Shown in pieces: positions 44,388 through 52,404 of a stretch of 64,000 nt of DNA. This DNA comes from Gimesia maris. Lineage in GTDB: Bacteria > Planctomycetota > Planctomycetia > Planctomycetales > Planctomycetaceae. Below the pieces are notes generated by a model. It was not told the DNA's origin, did no database searches, and worked only from the letters and a program-made list of their open reading frames with translations. The position numbers and the translations under genes were made by a program. The stretch is taken from contig NZ_CP042910.1 of the NCBI RefSeq assembly GCF_008298035.1, positions 3,053,001 through 3,117,000 on the forward strand, given 5' to 3'. Position 1 is the stretch's first letter. Each line of letters opens with the position of its first letter.

Positions 44388-46418
44388 TTATTGTTTCGCA
44401 TTCAGCACATGTTCAATTTCCCGACTGATCAATGTGAATTGAAGCTGATTCATGATTTCTATCATCTCAGTTTGAGTTGCATTCTCGGCGGGCGGCCATT
44501 TCACGTCACTTGCTTCTGCCAGGGTTTTCATAAAAACTCCGCGATCCCCCGGGGGATTGACATCGCTGCGAAATGTGATCTGGCCTTCCGGGTTAATGAC
44601 AATTAGTGCCGGATATCCCTGGATTCCATATTTCTTGCCTGTCGCATTATCCAGAATGGAAGTGCCCCGATCGATTCCCGTGGGCGTCGTCCACTGCTCG
44701 CTCTGGAGCAGCTTTTTGATCTGGCTCATTTCTCCATCTGCAGTATGGATTCCCAGGAAGACGACACCCTGCTCTTTGTATTTCCTGGCAAGTCGTTTCT
44801 GCGCGGGAATGGAAGCGACGCAACCACTGCAACGGAGACCCCAGAAATCAAGTACCACCACCTGACCGCGAAGGTCGGAGAGTTTGCGGGTTCGTCCATC
44901 AGACCATGCCACGATCTCCCATTCCGGAGCCTGCTGGCCAACCGCCAGTGGTTTCTGTTTTTCTACCATGGATGTAGATGAGGGGACGAACTCATTAACA
45001 TGAATTGTCACTTCTCTATTTTTAGACGGGTTTTTACTGATCACCAGGTTGGTCTCTTTGATTTTCGTACCCCAGCGGACAGAGAGTCGAATCACACCAC
45101 TCGGCAGGTTTTTTAAGACGGCTTTTCCTGTGGCATCGGTTCGGGTGATCTGACGTCTCAAAGCGTAATCGTTAACGGGTTCCAGGATTGCTCCCGGCAG
45201 GGGCTGTTTCTGTTCATCGAGAACAAGGACTGGAATGGTGTGTCCCGGCTGAAGTGTAAGGTTTTTAAAGTTGATAGGGGCAAAGTCCTTATTAGCTTCT
45301 ACGATTTCTGAATCCGTACCGGCAAATCCGTCTTTTGTCAGCGTGACTGAATACTGCTGATTTTGAAATACCTGGTTATCATATATCGGCAGTTTTACAG
45401 AGAATGTTCCATCATCAGTGGTCTGGGTTTCTTCGCCCGTTTCGCCACTACCTCCCCCCTTTAAGCCTTCGATCACGCCGACCCGCACATCAGCGAGTGG
45501 ATTGCCCGCTTTGTCGACGACACGACCGCTCAGCCTCTGATAGCCAGTCGGTTTCGCAGCTTCGGTCTGAAAGGTCAGTAAAGGAACGCCGTCGCTCAGT
45601 GTGACGGTTGCTTTGCTGACGATGGCTTTCTTTCCCGAGGAGTCGATCATCTCTGTTTTTTCGGTATCGGGAATCTGTTTCAGCGAGATGACCCGTGTAT
45701 TGTTGAAGCCAGATTCCACAATCAGTTCGGCAGTCATATTGACGAGTGTCAAAATAGTTTTACCGCTCGTTCCCACTTGCGTCAGTTTTCCGCGACCTGT
45801 CTGATCCAGATTGCTTATCGAACTGGCATTCGCTTTCTGGAACGAGACTGGTTCCCCCTTCAACCAGGCGGCCCGTTTCGCGTCGTCTTCCACTTCCTGA
45901 AGGGAGACCCTGTATTGGATCGGCTGGTCCTTGAGATGCGCGGTCAGGAACTTCAGTTGATGCTCGTTGAGCTTGCCTTTCCAGTGAATATTCCAGGTGG
46001 GGCCCGTTTGAGCTTTGATATTGTGTACCAGCACGGGATTTTCAGCCGTCGTGACTAACGCTCGCGTGCATTCTTCAGGCAGTAGCCAGTATCCCGGTTT
46101 TAATGTCGGGAACCAGAGTTGGACATTTCCGATGGGGACTTCAATGCGATACTGACCGGCGTCATTTGTAATCCCCTTTTTTTCTCTCTGGTTTACATCT
46201 GGTTCGGAGGCGACAAACAACCGGATCTCTGCGTCCGAAACCGGTTCACCTGTCTGTGCATCGCGAACGGTGCCTGTGATGAAATATTGTGCTGCTGGTT
46301 TGCTCTCGGAATGCTGTTCTGGTCTGGTGGAGACCGCCGGACTTTTTTGATTCTTCTCAGGCTGTTCCTTCTTCTGTGCTGCATCACTCAAACCTGTAAC
46401 AAGGAAAAGTAACAACAC
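44388..46418 (-). CDS. Carboxypeptidase-regulatory-like protein with C-terminal thioredoxin (TlpA-type) domain
   Basis: A 676-residue envelope protein. Residues about 45-140, 285-360 and 375-455 look like transthyretin/CarboxypepD regulatory-like beta sandwiches (VRDAQTGEPVSDAEIRLF; VVDKAGNPLADVRVGVIEG; VLDEQKQPLPGAILEP). Residues about 490-660 form a thioredoxin-fold redoxin domain (VVVLDFWGLRCSGC with CxxC at 529-532; YGIQGYPALIVINPEG). The called start is a GTG inside a hydrophobic helix that continues upstream in the same frame (residues SALAIC precede it), and it overlaps the M56 gene by 35 bp. This suggests it is the second half of a longer M56 protein separated by a frameshift near 46500; see findings. 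Confidence 0.75.
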   Translation of the reverse strand: MLLLFLVTGLSDAAQKKEQPEKNQKSPAVSTRPEQHSESKPAAQYFITGTVRDAQTGEPVSDAEIRLFVASEPDVNQREKKGITNDAGQYRIEVPIGNVQLWFPTLKPGYWLLPEECTRALVTTAENPVLVHNIKAQTGPTWNIHWKGKLNEHQLKFLTAHLKDQPIQYRVSLQEVEDDAKRAAWLKGEPVSFQKANASSISNLDQTGRGKLTQVGTSGKTILTLVNMTAELIVESGFNNTRVISLKQIPDTEKTEMIDSSGKKAIVSKATVTLSDGVPLLTFQTEAAKPTGYQRLSGRVVDKAGNPLADVRVGVIEGLKGGGSGETGEETQTTDDGTFSVKLPIYDNQVFQNQQYSVTLTKDGFAGTDSEIVEANKDFAPINFKNLTLQPGHTIPVLVLDEQKQPLPGAILEPVNDYALRRQITRTDATGKAVLKNLPSGVIRLSVRWGTKIKETNLVISKNPSKNREVTIHVNEFVPSSTSMVEKQKPLAVGQQAPEWEIVAWSDGRTRKLSDLRGQVVVLDFWGLRCSGCVASIPAQKRLARKYKEQGVVFLGIHTADGEMSQIKKLLQSEQWTTPTGIDRGTSILDNATGKKYGIQGYPALIVINPEGQITFRSDVNPPGDRGVFMKTLAEASDVKWPPAENATQTEMIEIMNQLQFTLISREIEHVLNAKQ

Positions 46419-47457
46419 ACAGATCGCAAGAGCGGATCGGCAGCGACTCTCCCGGATCGGATTTGTCAGCTGACTGATTCGTGCGCAGTGCCGATCGTTT
46501 GCCGGCCATGGGAAGTGCCGCGCTCGGTTTTTGTGAATACTGCGAAAGCTGGATTAACAGTTCACCGTATTGGTGACGGGTCTGTTCGTCAAAAGCAGCT
46601 ACTGTTGCTGCATCTACGGCCAGTTCGATTTCACGGCGCAGCCGACTCGTGATCAGGTAGACGAGTGGATTGAACCAGTGCACAGCGATGGCAATCCTGC
46701 TGAGAAACAGCAGCAAAGCATCATGACGCCGAATGTGTTCCAGCTCATGAGTGACGATGGCGCGTCGGGATTGCTGATCAAAGTCATCCCACAACTGGCG
46801 TGGCAGCAAGATAGTGGGGCGCCAGAATCCACAAGAGGACGGACCCAACTCTGCATCCGTCACACAACAACGAACGGGGAATTTGAGAAAACCCTGTTGT
46901 TGTCTGGCGGCAATTAATAAAAGCAATTCTGTGTCCTGGAGCGGCTGACTGTTCGCGATGAGGCGTGACAGCATCCAGCGTGAGCCGATTTCTCTGATCA
47001 GCAGAACACAAAAACCCAGGAACCAGAGACCGGTGATGAGATCGGAAATCGAAATACGGACATTCGATTCAGGCTCTGGGGGGATCGTGGCTGCATGATT
47101 CACATTCTGTTCGTCTGCCGTGTGGGTTTGTGCAGAGTTGTGAGAAGTTGAGAGTTGAGGACCAGGCGAACTGCTTATCACTGTCTCAGTGGGCACCGTC
47201 ATCAAGGTATCTGTAACCTGGGGGATGCGATTGGGTTCGATAGAGAAGAACTGAAACAGGCTCAATCCACTGGCTGGAACGATTAACAGCACGAGGCGAA
47301 CCAGGGGAACCGTCCACAGCAGCGCACGCCATTTGGGAGAAATCCAGCGCTGCAGCAGGAAGATAACACAGAATACCAGGCACGCCAGTATTCCTGCCTG
47401 CCAGGTTGCACGCCAGATCAGTTGCCAGAACGAGGGCAGATCAGATGCGAAGTTCAT
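46384..47457 (-). CDS. M56 (BlaR1/MecR1-like) membrane metallopeptidase, apparently truncated
   Basis: A 357-residue integral membrane protease. Four hydrophobic segments flank the zinc site: WRATWQAGILACLVFCVIFLL, LLWTVPLVRLVLLIVP, LITGLWFLGFCVLLI and a later segment. The catalytic motif HELEHIRRHD lies near residue 236, followed by IAVHWFNPLVYL and EIELAVDAA. BlaR1-type proteins relay a signal by cleaving the partner repressor. Its start overlaps the BlaI-type repressor stop (ATGA), the expected pairing. The last 45 residues read like an out-of-phase sequence, while the next frame continues with a plausible helix, so a frameshift with the downstream gene is suspected. Confidence 0.8.
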   Translation of the reverse strand: MNFASDLPSFWQLIWRATWQAGILACLVFCVIFLLQRWISPKWRALLWTVPLVRLVLLIVPASGLSLFQFFSIEPNRIPQVTDTLMTVPTETVISSSPGPQLSTSHNSAQTHTADEQNVNHAATIPPEPESNVRISISDLITGLWFLGFCVLLIREIGSRWMLSRLIANSQPLQDTELLLLIAARQQQGFLKFPVRCCVTDAELGPSSCGFWRPTILLPRQLWDDFDQQSRRAIVTHELEHIRRHDALLLFLSRIAIAVHWFNPLVYLITSRLRREIELAVDAATVAAFDEQTRHQYGELLIQLSQYSQKPSAALPMAGKRSALRTNQSADKSDPGESLPIRSCDLCVVTFPCYRFE

Positions 47458-47900
47458 TGTGTTTTCCTCCGTCGAGAAGCCGATTTCCCGGATGACTGGG
47501 GTTTGTTGGGTTGACTCTGATTCGCAAGTTGTTCGTCCAGGGTTTGTTTGAGTTCTGCTAGTTCCTCGCTGGAAAGCGTTTCGTTCTCGACAAAATGCAT
47601 CAGCAGCGATTGCAGATTTCCGGCGAAGAATCGTTCAGAGAAAGAGTGGGCAGCCGAGCGGACACATTCGTTTCGTGTTACAGCGGCACGGTAAAGGTGT
47701 CGAGAACCCTCGACATGCACGTCGACGGCCCCTTTCTCTACCAGGCGCGCCAGCAGGGTTCTGATGGTGCGATGACTGCGGTCTCGCAGCGTTTCAGTGC
47801 GGGCGATGATTTCACCGGCAGTCTGGTCTTCTGCCTCCCAGACACTGAGCATCACTTCCCATTCCGCATCCGTAATTTGTAATTCCGATCGCTGGTTCAT
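47454..47900 (-). CDS. BlaI/MecI/CopY-family repressor
   Basis: A 148-residue winged helix-turn-helix repressor: ITDAEWEVMLSVWEAEDQTAGEI, then RTIRTLLARLVEKGAVDV, with a helical C-terminal dimerisation region (FVENETLSSEELAELKQTLDE) and a basic tail. In this family proteolysis by the M56 partner inactivates DNA binding (established for BlaI/BlaR1). The start is ATG 47900, with AGGAG 6 bp upstream; an upstream frame start would lie inside the operators. It overlaps the M56 gene by ATGA. Twin palindromes upstream indicate autoregulation. Confidence 0.9.
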   Translation of the reverse strand: MNQRSELQITDAEWEVMLSVWEAEDQTAGEIIARTETLRDRSHRTIRTLLARLVEKGAVDVHVEGSRHLYRAAVTRNECVRSAAHSFSERFFAGNLQSLLMHFVENETLSSEELAELKQTLDEQLANQSQPNKPQSSGKSASRRRKTQ

Positions 47901-47911
47901 GTCAGCTCCTG

Positions 47912-47929
47912 TGACTACGGGTGTAGTAA
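47912..47929. promoter_or_regulatory. BlaI-type operator 2
   Basis: TGACTACG and TGTAGTAA are imperfect inverted arms around GG, six of eight positions symmetric. The site lies 11 bp upstream of the repressor ATG and is centred 33 bp (about three helical turns) from operator 1. It matches the TACTACA/TGTAGTA form known for BlaI/MecI-family sites. Confidence 0.6.
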
Positions 47930-47944
47930 TCTCTGGGATTAGTG

Positions 47945-47962
47945 TTACCACAGTTGTAGTAA
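47945..47962. promoter_or_regulatory. BlaI-type operator 1 within the repressor promoter
   Basis: TTACCACA and TGTAGTAA flank GT, seven of eight positions symmetric. On the minus strand it falls in the 17-bp space between a possible -35 box TTGCAC (47965-47970) and a weak -10, so a bound repressor would block RNA polymerase. Confidence 0.65.
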
Positions 47963-48053
47963 TGGTGCAAGCAGAAACCTGGAGAATTTGAAAATTCTGC
48001 GACTGGAGAATACTGGGCCGTTAGGAATTCCGGGCTAAGCTGTGTCCGGTTTT

Positions 48054-48111
48054 ACTGTAGCGCCTCCAAGACCATTTTGACCGAGTATAATAGATCGGGA
48101 GACGCTATGGT
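48054..48111. repeat. 58-bp dispersed inverted-repeat element, copy B
   Basis: Ends ACTGTAGCGCCTCC (48054-48067) and GGAGACGCTATGGT (48098-48111) are inverted repeats. Read on the minus strand it aligns with copy A at 23204-23261 over its whole length; about three quarters of positions match with a small shift in the centre (TACTCG and AATGGTC are shared). Confidence 0.65.
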
Positions 48112-48119
48112 TAAATGTG

Positions 48120-48164
48120 ACGCGTTCTAGTACACACATCAGCGAAAGGGGGACAAGAACGCGT
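48120..48164. repeat. 9-bp perfect inverted repeat, possible terminator of the cytochrome b operon
   Basis: ACGCGTTCT (48120-48128) pairs with AGAACGCGT (48156-48164) across a 27-bp spacer. It lies 63 bp downstream of the minus-strand cytochrome b stop. No T run follows, so termination is only a possibility. Confidence 0.4.
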
Positions 48165-48226
48165 GATCAGGTCAAAACTGAGCGGGTGTCTGAAGTGAAA
48201 CTGAAATACTCAGCAGGAACCTGTTC

Positions 48227-50224
48227 TTATTTTTCCGTTTCTGGCCGCTGCCATTCACCGCGCATCCATTTGACGAGCAGGTTCAGATCGTGTTTGGAGA
48301 GTTTTGATTCCTCAAAGGAAGGCATGATGTTTTTCTCACCATAGAAGCGTTCTGCTCCTGGTTTACGGATAAAATCGGTCAACCATTTTTCTGAGCCATA
48401 ACCGTTGAAATCGGGAGCCGCCCCGCCCCCTTCTTCTTCCGGATCGCCGGCTTTCATCGCGTGACATTGAGCACAGTAGCCGTAGAATTCTGCCACTTTG
48501 CCGGACTTGTCTTTGAAGTCGATCCCGCTGAAAACCGAAACTCCGCGTTTAACGGTCTCTTCGCTCAGTGGTTTAAAGTCTCTGTGGTTGGCTTCGCGGG
48601 CCACCAGTGCCGCGACTGCTTCAATATCTGCTTTCGTGAGAATGCCTTCCGGTCCGACATAGCTGTCAGCCCAGTCGCTCATATCCCCATTCAGAATGGC
48701 ATCCCCTCCTTTAGTTGATCCCAGGTGACCGAAAAATTTCGGCGATTTGGGATCCATGAGAAATTCTGTCAGCCATTTGGTGGTAGCGAAGCCTGCCAGA
48801 TCGGATGCGCGGGGAGTGGCGATGACTTTTTTACCATCTTTCATTTCCATGATGTTATGCCCAGTACCATCATGCCCGTTCCAGGTATGACAGATGCCGC
48901 AGTGTCTCGCAAAAATCAGGGGACCCATTGATTTGGGGTCGTTTCTCAACAGGGATGCGGGACCTTCAGGGGGGACGCCATTCTGGCTGGCCAGCCAGGA
49001 AGCCCGGGCTGCGTATGCGATTTCCTGAGAACGATTGAGCGCATAGTCAGGCGCACTGCGTTCCATCTTGATGCCGTACCAACTGATCCCGGAGATAATG
49101 AGTAACCCACCCACATAAACAATAATAGCGACCCTCTGTCCCCACTTCTCACCCAGAACTTTTTCATAAAAAGGGACGAGGAACAGTACCGCCAGGATAA
49201 CCCCTGGCAATACGGCTGTTACCAGAACTTCCATTTCTTTGGGAACCATGTGTCGCAGTTCAAACAGAAAGCGGACGAACCATTCCGGGCGTGCGACGTA
49301 AGGAATTGAACTGTCGGCGGGTGCTTCCAGTTTGATCTCGCTGGCCTGCAGGTCGGCCACCCAGTCATCATGCCCGACGGTAACATGCTGATTTTTGAGG
49401 GCGGGATATACGATCAACTGGATTATGACGATGCCGATCAGAACCAGCGCGAGTACCAGGGTGCGTGTCGTCTGGTAAGGCCAGTAAGGTTGAGTGATTT
49501 CATCTTTGACCGGGTCATCTTCGTCCAGTTGAAAATCGACTGCCGGGTCGTCGGCTGCTTCTTTTATTTTTGCTGTCCGCAGACGTTCGCGTCGGATGAG
49601 CGCCATATGAAAGGTAAACAGCAGCATGGCGATGAGGGGCAGTACAATGACATGAATCGTATACAGGCGGGTCAAAGTGAGGTTACCGAATTCACTCCCC
49701 CCCACGACCAGGGATCTTAGAGTGGAACCAATGACCGGCATGGTTCCGGCAATCCCTGTTTCAATCTGATAGGACCAGTACCCTTTCTGATCCCAGGGGA
49801 GTGGATTTCCAGTGATAGTCAGGCCAATAATCACGCCTCCAATTAAGAGGCTGGTCCAGTAGATAAATTCTTTGGGTTTGCGATATCCGGCTGAAATAAT
49901 CACCAGAAAAATGTGCACGACGATTGCCACAATCATCATATGTGCGGTGTAATGATGTAAGCCGCGTACGAACCAGCCCAGATCGACCTGTGTTTCGATA
50001 TAATGCACACTGCCCCAGGCAGATGCTTCGGAAGGACTGTAAACAGTCATCAACAGTGCGCCGGTCACCATTTCCACCAGCATCATCAACACGAGTGCCC
50101 CTCCCCAGATAAACTGCCAGCGGGAGCGTCTTTTGGTCGGGAAATTTAACAGAAAGATCGCGTGCAGGAAATTTTTGTATCCGGTTCGTTCATCGATCCA
50201 CTGTTGGGTTTTTTTAGGCAGCAC
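48227..50224 (-). CDS. Cytochrome b fused to two cytochrome c domains (bc-type complex)
   Basis: A 665-residue membrane protein that probably oxidises quinol with the adjoining Rieske protein. Residues 1-220 form the heme b core (FVRGLHHYTAHMMIVAIVVH and later IHVIVLPLIAMLLFTFH give the four heme-ligating His). Residues about 240-410 are a second membrane part, with PEWF in place of the usual PEWY of the Qo site. Two mono-heme cytochrome c modules follow (CGICH near 440, CAQCH near 583). The fused c modules would replace a separate cytochrome c1. It follows the Rieske gene by 73 bp. Fusions of this kind are known in some bc-type complexes of planctomycetes and Gram-positives, with variations. 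Confidence 0.88.
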   Translation of the reverse strand: MLPKKTQQWIDERTGYKNFLHAIFLLNFPTKRRSRWQFIWGGALVLMMLVEMVTGALLMTVYSPSEASAWGSVHYIETQVDLGWFVRGLHHYTAHMMIVAIVVHIFLVIISAGYRKPKEFIYWTSLLIGGVIIGLTITGNPLPWDQKGYWSYQIETGIAGTMPVIGSTLRSLVVGGSEFGNLTLTRLYTIHVIVLPLIAMLLFTFHMALIRRERLRTAKIKEAADDPAVDFQLDEDDPVKDEITQPYWPYQTTRTLVLALVLIGIVIIQLIVYPALKNQHVTVGHDDWVADLQASEIKLEAPADSSIPYVARPEWFVRFLFELRHMVPKEMEVLVTAVLPGVILAVLFLVPFYEKVLGEKWGQRVAIIVYVGGLLIISGISWYGIKMERSAPDYALNRSQEIAYAARASWLASQNGVPPEGPASLLRNDPKSMGPLIFARHCGICHTWNGHDGTGHNIMEMKDGKKVIATPRASDLAGFATTKWLTEFLMDPKSPKFFGHLGSTKGGDAILNGDMSDWADSYVGPEGILTKADIEAVAALVAREANHRDFKPLSEETVKRGVSVFSGIDFKDKSGKVAEFYGYCAQCHAMKAGDPEEEGGGAAPDFNGYGSEKWLTDFIRKPGAERFYGEKNIMPSFEESKLSKHDLNLLVKWMRGEWQRPETEK

Positions 50225-50297
50225 TGAAGTATCTCCCTATGGGAAATCAAATTGATGAGTCTGTGTAGTCTGTCAGAGAGTCGCACTTCGGGGGATC

Positions 50298-50816
50298 TTA
50301 ACCGATGGGAACTTTTTCAGAGATGCCTGTCTCAAATTTCTGGTATTCTACCATAACCCACTGTTCTCCCCGGATGGTTTCGATAGTCGTTTTCAGCTCA
50401 TCCATTCCCCGTGGCTGCGGGCCACTGACCATCGAACCGTCTGTCTGAAAGGTCGCTGCATGGCAGGGGCAGAAATATTCTTCGTCACCAGCGACATAAT
50501 CAACCACGCAGCCCAGGTGGGGGCAGGTGGAAGAAAACGCGGTGATGTCTCCCTCCTGAGATTTGCTGATCCAGACTGAACCGATGGGCCCCGAAGGATA
50601 TTTGGTCCAGGCATCTACGCGCTGGTCGTTAATGGTGAAACGCTGTGGAACGCCCGGTTCCAGGTCGTTCAGACGCGCCAGGCGGTACGTATTTTCTGTC
50701 TGCCTGCCTCTTTTGAGAGTCGAAAACAAAAAGCCCAAAGCCGGTACCGCGAGGATTGTGACGTACAGCGAACCCAGAATACTGGTGCAGTGTTTGAGAA
50801 ATTTTCGACGTCGCAT
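50298..50816 (-). CDS. Rieske [2Fe-2S] protein of a bc-type complex
   Basis: A 172-residue iron-sulfur protein. It begins with a Tat-like anchor (MRRRKFLKH followed by a hydrophobic segment SLYVTILAVPALGFLF). The cluster-binding boxes are CPHLGC and CPCHAATF, separated by 14 residues, with the second lacking the third conserved Gly typical of mitochondrial proteins. ATG 50816 is chosen because the twin-arginine signal starts there; an upstream frame start 54 codons earlier gives an implausible leader. It is the first gene of the operon with the fused cytochrome b. Confidence 0.9.
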   Translation of the reverse strand: MRRRKFLKHCTSILGSLYVTILAVPALGFLFSTLKRGRQTENTYRLARLNDLEPGVPQRFTINDQRVDAWTKYPSGPIGSVWISKSQEGDITAFSSTCPHLGCVVDYVAGDEEYFCPCHAATFQTDGSMVSGPQPRGMDELKTTIETIRGEQWVMVEYQKFETGISEKVPIG

Positions 50817-51212
50817 GGTGAGAACCTTTAAATCTGAAAAGCGCCAGTCGTTTAAACAGCAGTCCGCTATGAACTGAGTGCATTCTGATTCAAACAATTG
50901 ATGCCTTAAAGGGTAACGGTTTAATTTGTTCGATCTTGGCCAGTAGTATTTCGTGGAGCTTTCAATGGCAGGTTGCAACTGGTTTCGGACAGTCGCATTT
51001 GAGGAGGGAATCGTGTAACTGGTATCCTGATATAAAAAACATCAAAGACGGTATCAATCATTGCCTGTTATGTTATCAGATCTAATCAGTGTTTACGAAT
51101 CTTTATTTTAAGTCTAGTGCTTTCAAATCTTTATGACAACAGAATTCATTAAATTGGATTGTAGTGTCCAGAAAGGCGGTCTTCAATACCGGAAATCCTG
51201 GTTTGGCTGTAA
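50817..51212. other. Intergenic region upstream of the Rieske-cytochrome b operon
   Basis: About 400 bp with the probable promoter of the Rieske operon on the minus strand; no hexamer pair was convincing. A short frame at 51133-51315 crosses the neighbouring terminator and is not a gene. Confidence 0.4.
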
Positions 51213-51249
51213 CCAAAAAAAAACGGCTCTCCCGTTGAGGAGAGCCGTT
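51213..51249 (-). terminator. Strong rho-independent terminator
   Basis: An 11-bp perfect stem (AACGGCTCTCC at 51222-51232 with GGAGAGCCGTT at 51239-51249, loop CGTTGA) is followed on the minus strand by a run of nine T residues. It terminates the Cys-rich repeat gene that ends at 51289. Confidence 0.92.
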
Positions 51250-51288
51250 TCGATACTTCGATTCAGTCAAGCTGAAGTCTTAATTGAA

Positions 51289-52404
51289 CTAGTCAATCAG
51301 ACCGAACAGATTTGACAGGCTGTTTCCGCTCAGACGACGTGTCTGCTTCTGGTTCTGCAGACGGCTGGGGAAGTAAGCTTTAGGATCTGAAGCAGGAGCA
51401 GGAGCAGCAGGAGCTGCAGATGGTGAGCATCCAGCAGGAGCACATCCATTTGTGTGACAGCAAGGTGTGTCACAGCATCCTTCAACAACTTCGTATCCGC
51501 ACAGTTCCAGAGCCTGAGTTGCTTCACGAACAACTTTCTTGTCGCAATCGCCCAGAGCACAAGTCAGAGCAGCTGTCAGCTCAGGAGAGCATCCACAGCA
51601 GTGCTTGCGAAGCTGGTCGCCGATTTCATCAGCAGCTTTAGCACGAACGCGTTCGTCAGCGTCGTTTAGAGCGTAGATGAAAGCACACATGATCTCAGGA
51701 TTGCATTCGCAGTTGAACTTGTCACCCAGTTTGTGGATTGCTTTGCGACGGTGTTTAGCGTAGCAGGCAGTCTGAGACTGGTAGATCAGTTCAGCGATTT
51801 CGCAAGGATCTGCGTTGCAGCAGGGTTGTTCGTTGCAGTAGCTGTCTGCAGCAGGAGCAGCACAGGTCTTGGGGGCTGGTGCACAGCAAGCTTTGGGAGC
51901 AGGAGCACAGCAGGCCTTAGGAGCTGGAGCGGCACATGCTTTAGGAGCAGGAGCACAGCAGGCTTTAGGGGCTGGTGCACAGCAAGCTTTAGGAGCTGGA
52001 GCGGCACATGCTTTGGGAGCAGGAGCACAGCAGGCTTTTGGAGCTGGGGTGCAGCAGTCATTCTTTGGAGCTGGAGCACAGCAGTTATCCTGGGCACAGC
52101 CAGAATCTGAGCAGCAGCGTTTCTTGAACCAGCCACGCAGTTTACGGGCAGGTTTGCAGCATGCTGGTGCAGCTTCGCAGCAGCAAGGTGGTTTAATTGA
52201 TGAACACTGACGTTGATAGGTATAAACGTTAGGCTCACACGGTTTTGTAATAGTGGGTTTACAACATTCAGGTTGACAGGTCGAGGCACATTCACAGCTC
52301 TTTGCAGCCCCGCAATTAAGCGAAAGGTCAAAAAGATCTGCTTGTGCAACGGCATTCATCCCCAATGCCACAACAAATGCACTTAACAGACTAATCCATT
52401 TCAT
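51289..52404 (-). CDS. Secreted Cys/Ala/Pro-repeat protein with HEAT-like domain
   Basis: A 371-residue exported protein with a signal peptide at residues 1-22. The first mature part (to about residue 105) is rich in Cys pairs (CECAS, PECCKP, PCCCEAAPACCKP). Residues about 106-185 contain about ten copies of an 8-residue unit, variations of ACCAPAPK. Residues about 205-310 are HEAT-like helices (CAFIYALNDADERVRAKAADEIGDQL; LTCALGDCDKKVVREATQALE), again with Cys pairs. The tail is Ala/Pro-rich. Many Cys suggest disulfide cross-linking or metal binding; a cell-surface structural role is plausible but unproven. A strong terminator follows, consistent with high expression. Confidence 0.8.
   Translation of the reverse strand: MKWISLLSAFVVALGMNAVAQADLFDLSLNCGAAKSCECASTCQPECCKPTITKPCEPNVYTYQRQCSSIKPPCCCEAAPACCKPARKLRGWFKKRCCSDSGCAQDNCCAPAPKNDCCTPAPKACCAPAPKACAAPAPKACCAPAPKACCAPAPKACAAPAPKACCAPAPKACCAPAPKTCAAPAADSYCNEQPCCNADPCEIAELIYQSQTACYAKHRRKAIHKLGDKFNCECNPEIMCAFIYALNDADERVRAKAADEIGDQLRKHCCGCSPELTAALTCALGDCDKKVVREATQALELCGYEVVEGCCDTPCCHTNGCAPAGCSPSAAPAAPAPASDPKAYFPSRLQNQKQTRRLSGNSLSNLFGLID
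51846..52090. repeat. 24-bp tandem coding repeats
   Basis: About ten direct 24-bp units encode the 8-residue motif with CCAPAPKA or CAAPAPKA variants, arranged partly as groups of three. Units are highly similar at DNA level, which suggests expansion by slippage or recombination. There are no unique spacers, so this is not a CRISPR array. Confidence 0.9.

Larger units (their letters stand above)
47971..48226. other. Intergenic region with two inverted-repeat structures
   Basis: Together with the operators this makes about 325 bp without a gene between the repressor ATG and the cytochrome b stop. It contains the 58-bp dispersed element (48054-48111) and, 8 bp further on, a second inverted repeat (48120-48164). 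No frame with a ribosome binding site was found. Confidence 0.5.

Noticed and set aside
51846-52090. Possible CRISPR array from regular short repeats
   Set aside because: The 24-bp units are contiguous without spacers and encode the 8-residue protein repeat in frame.
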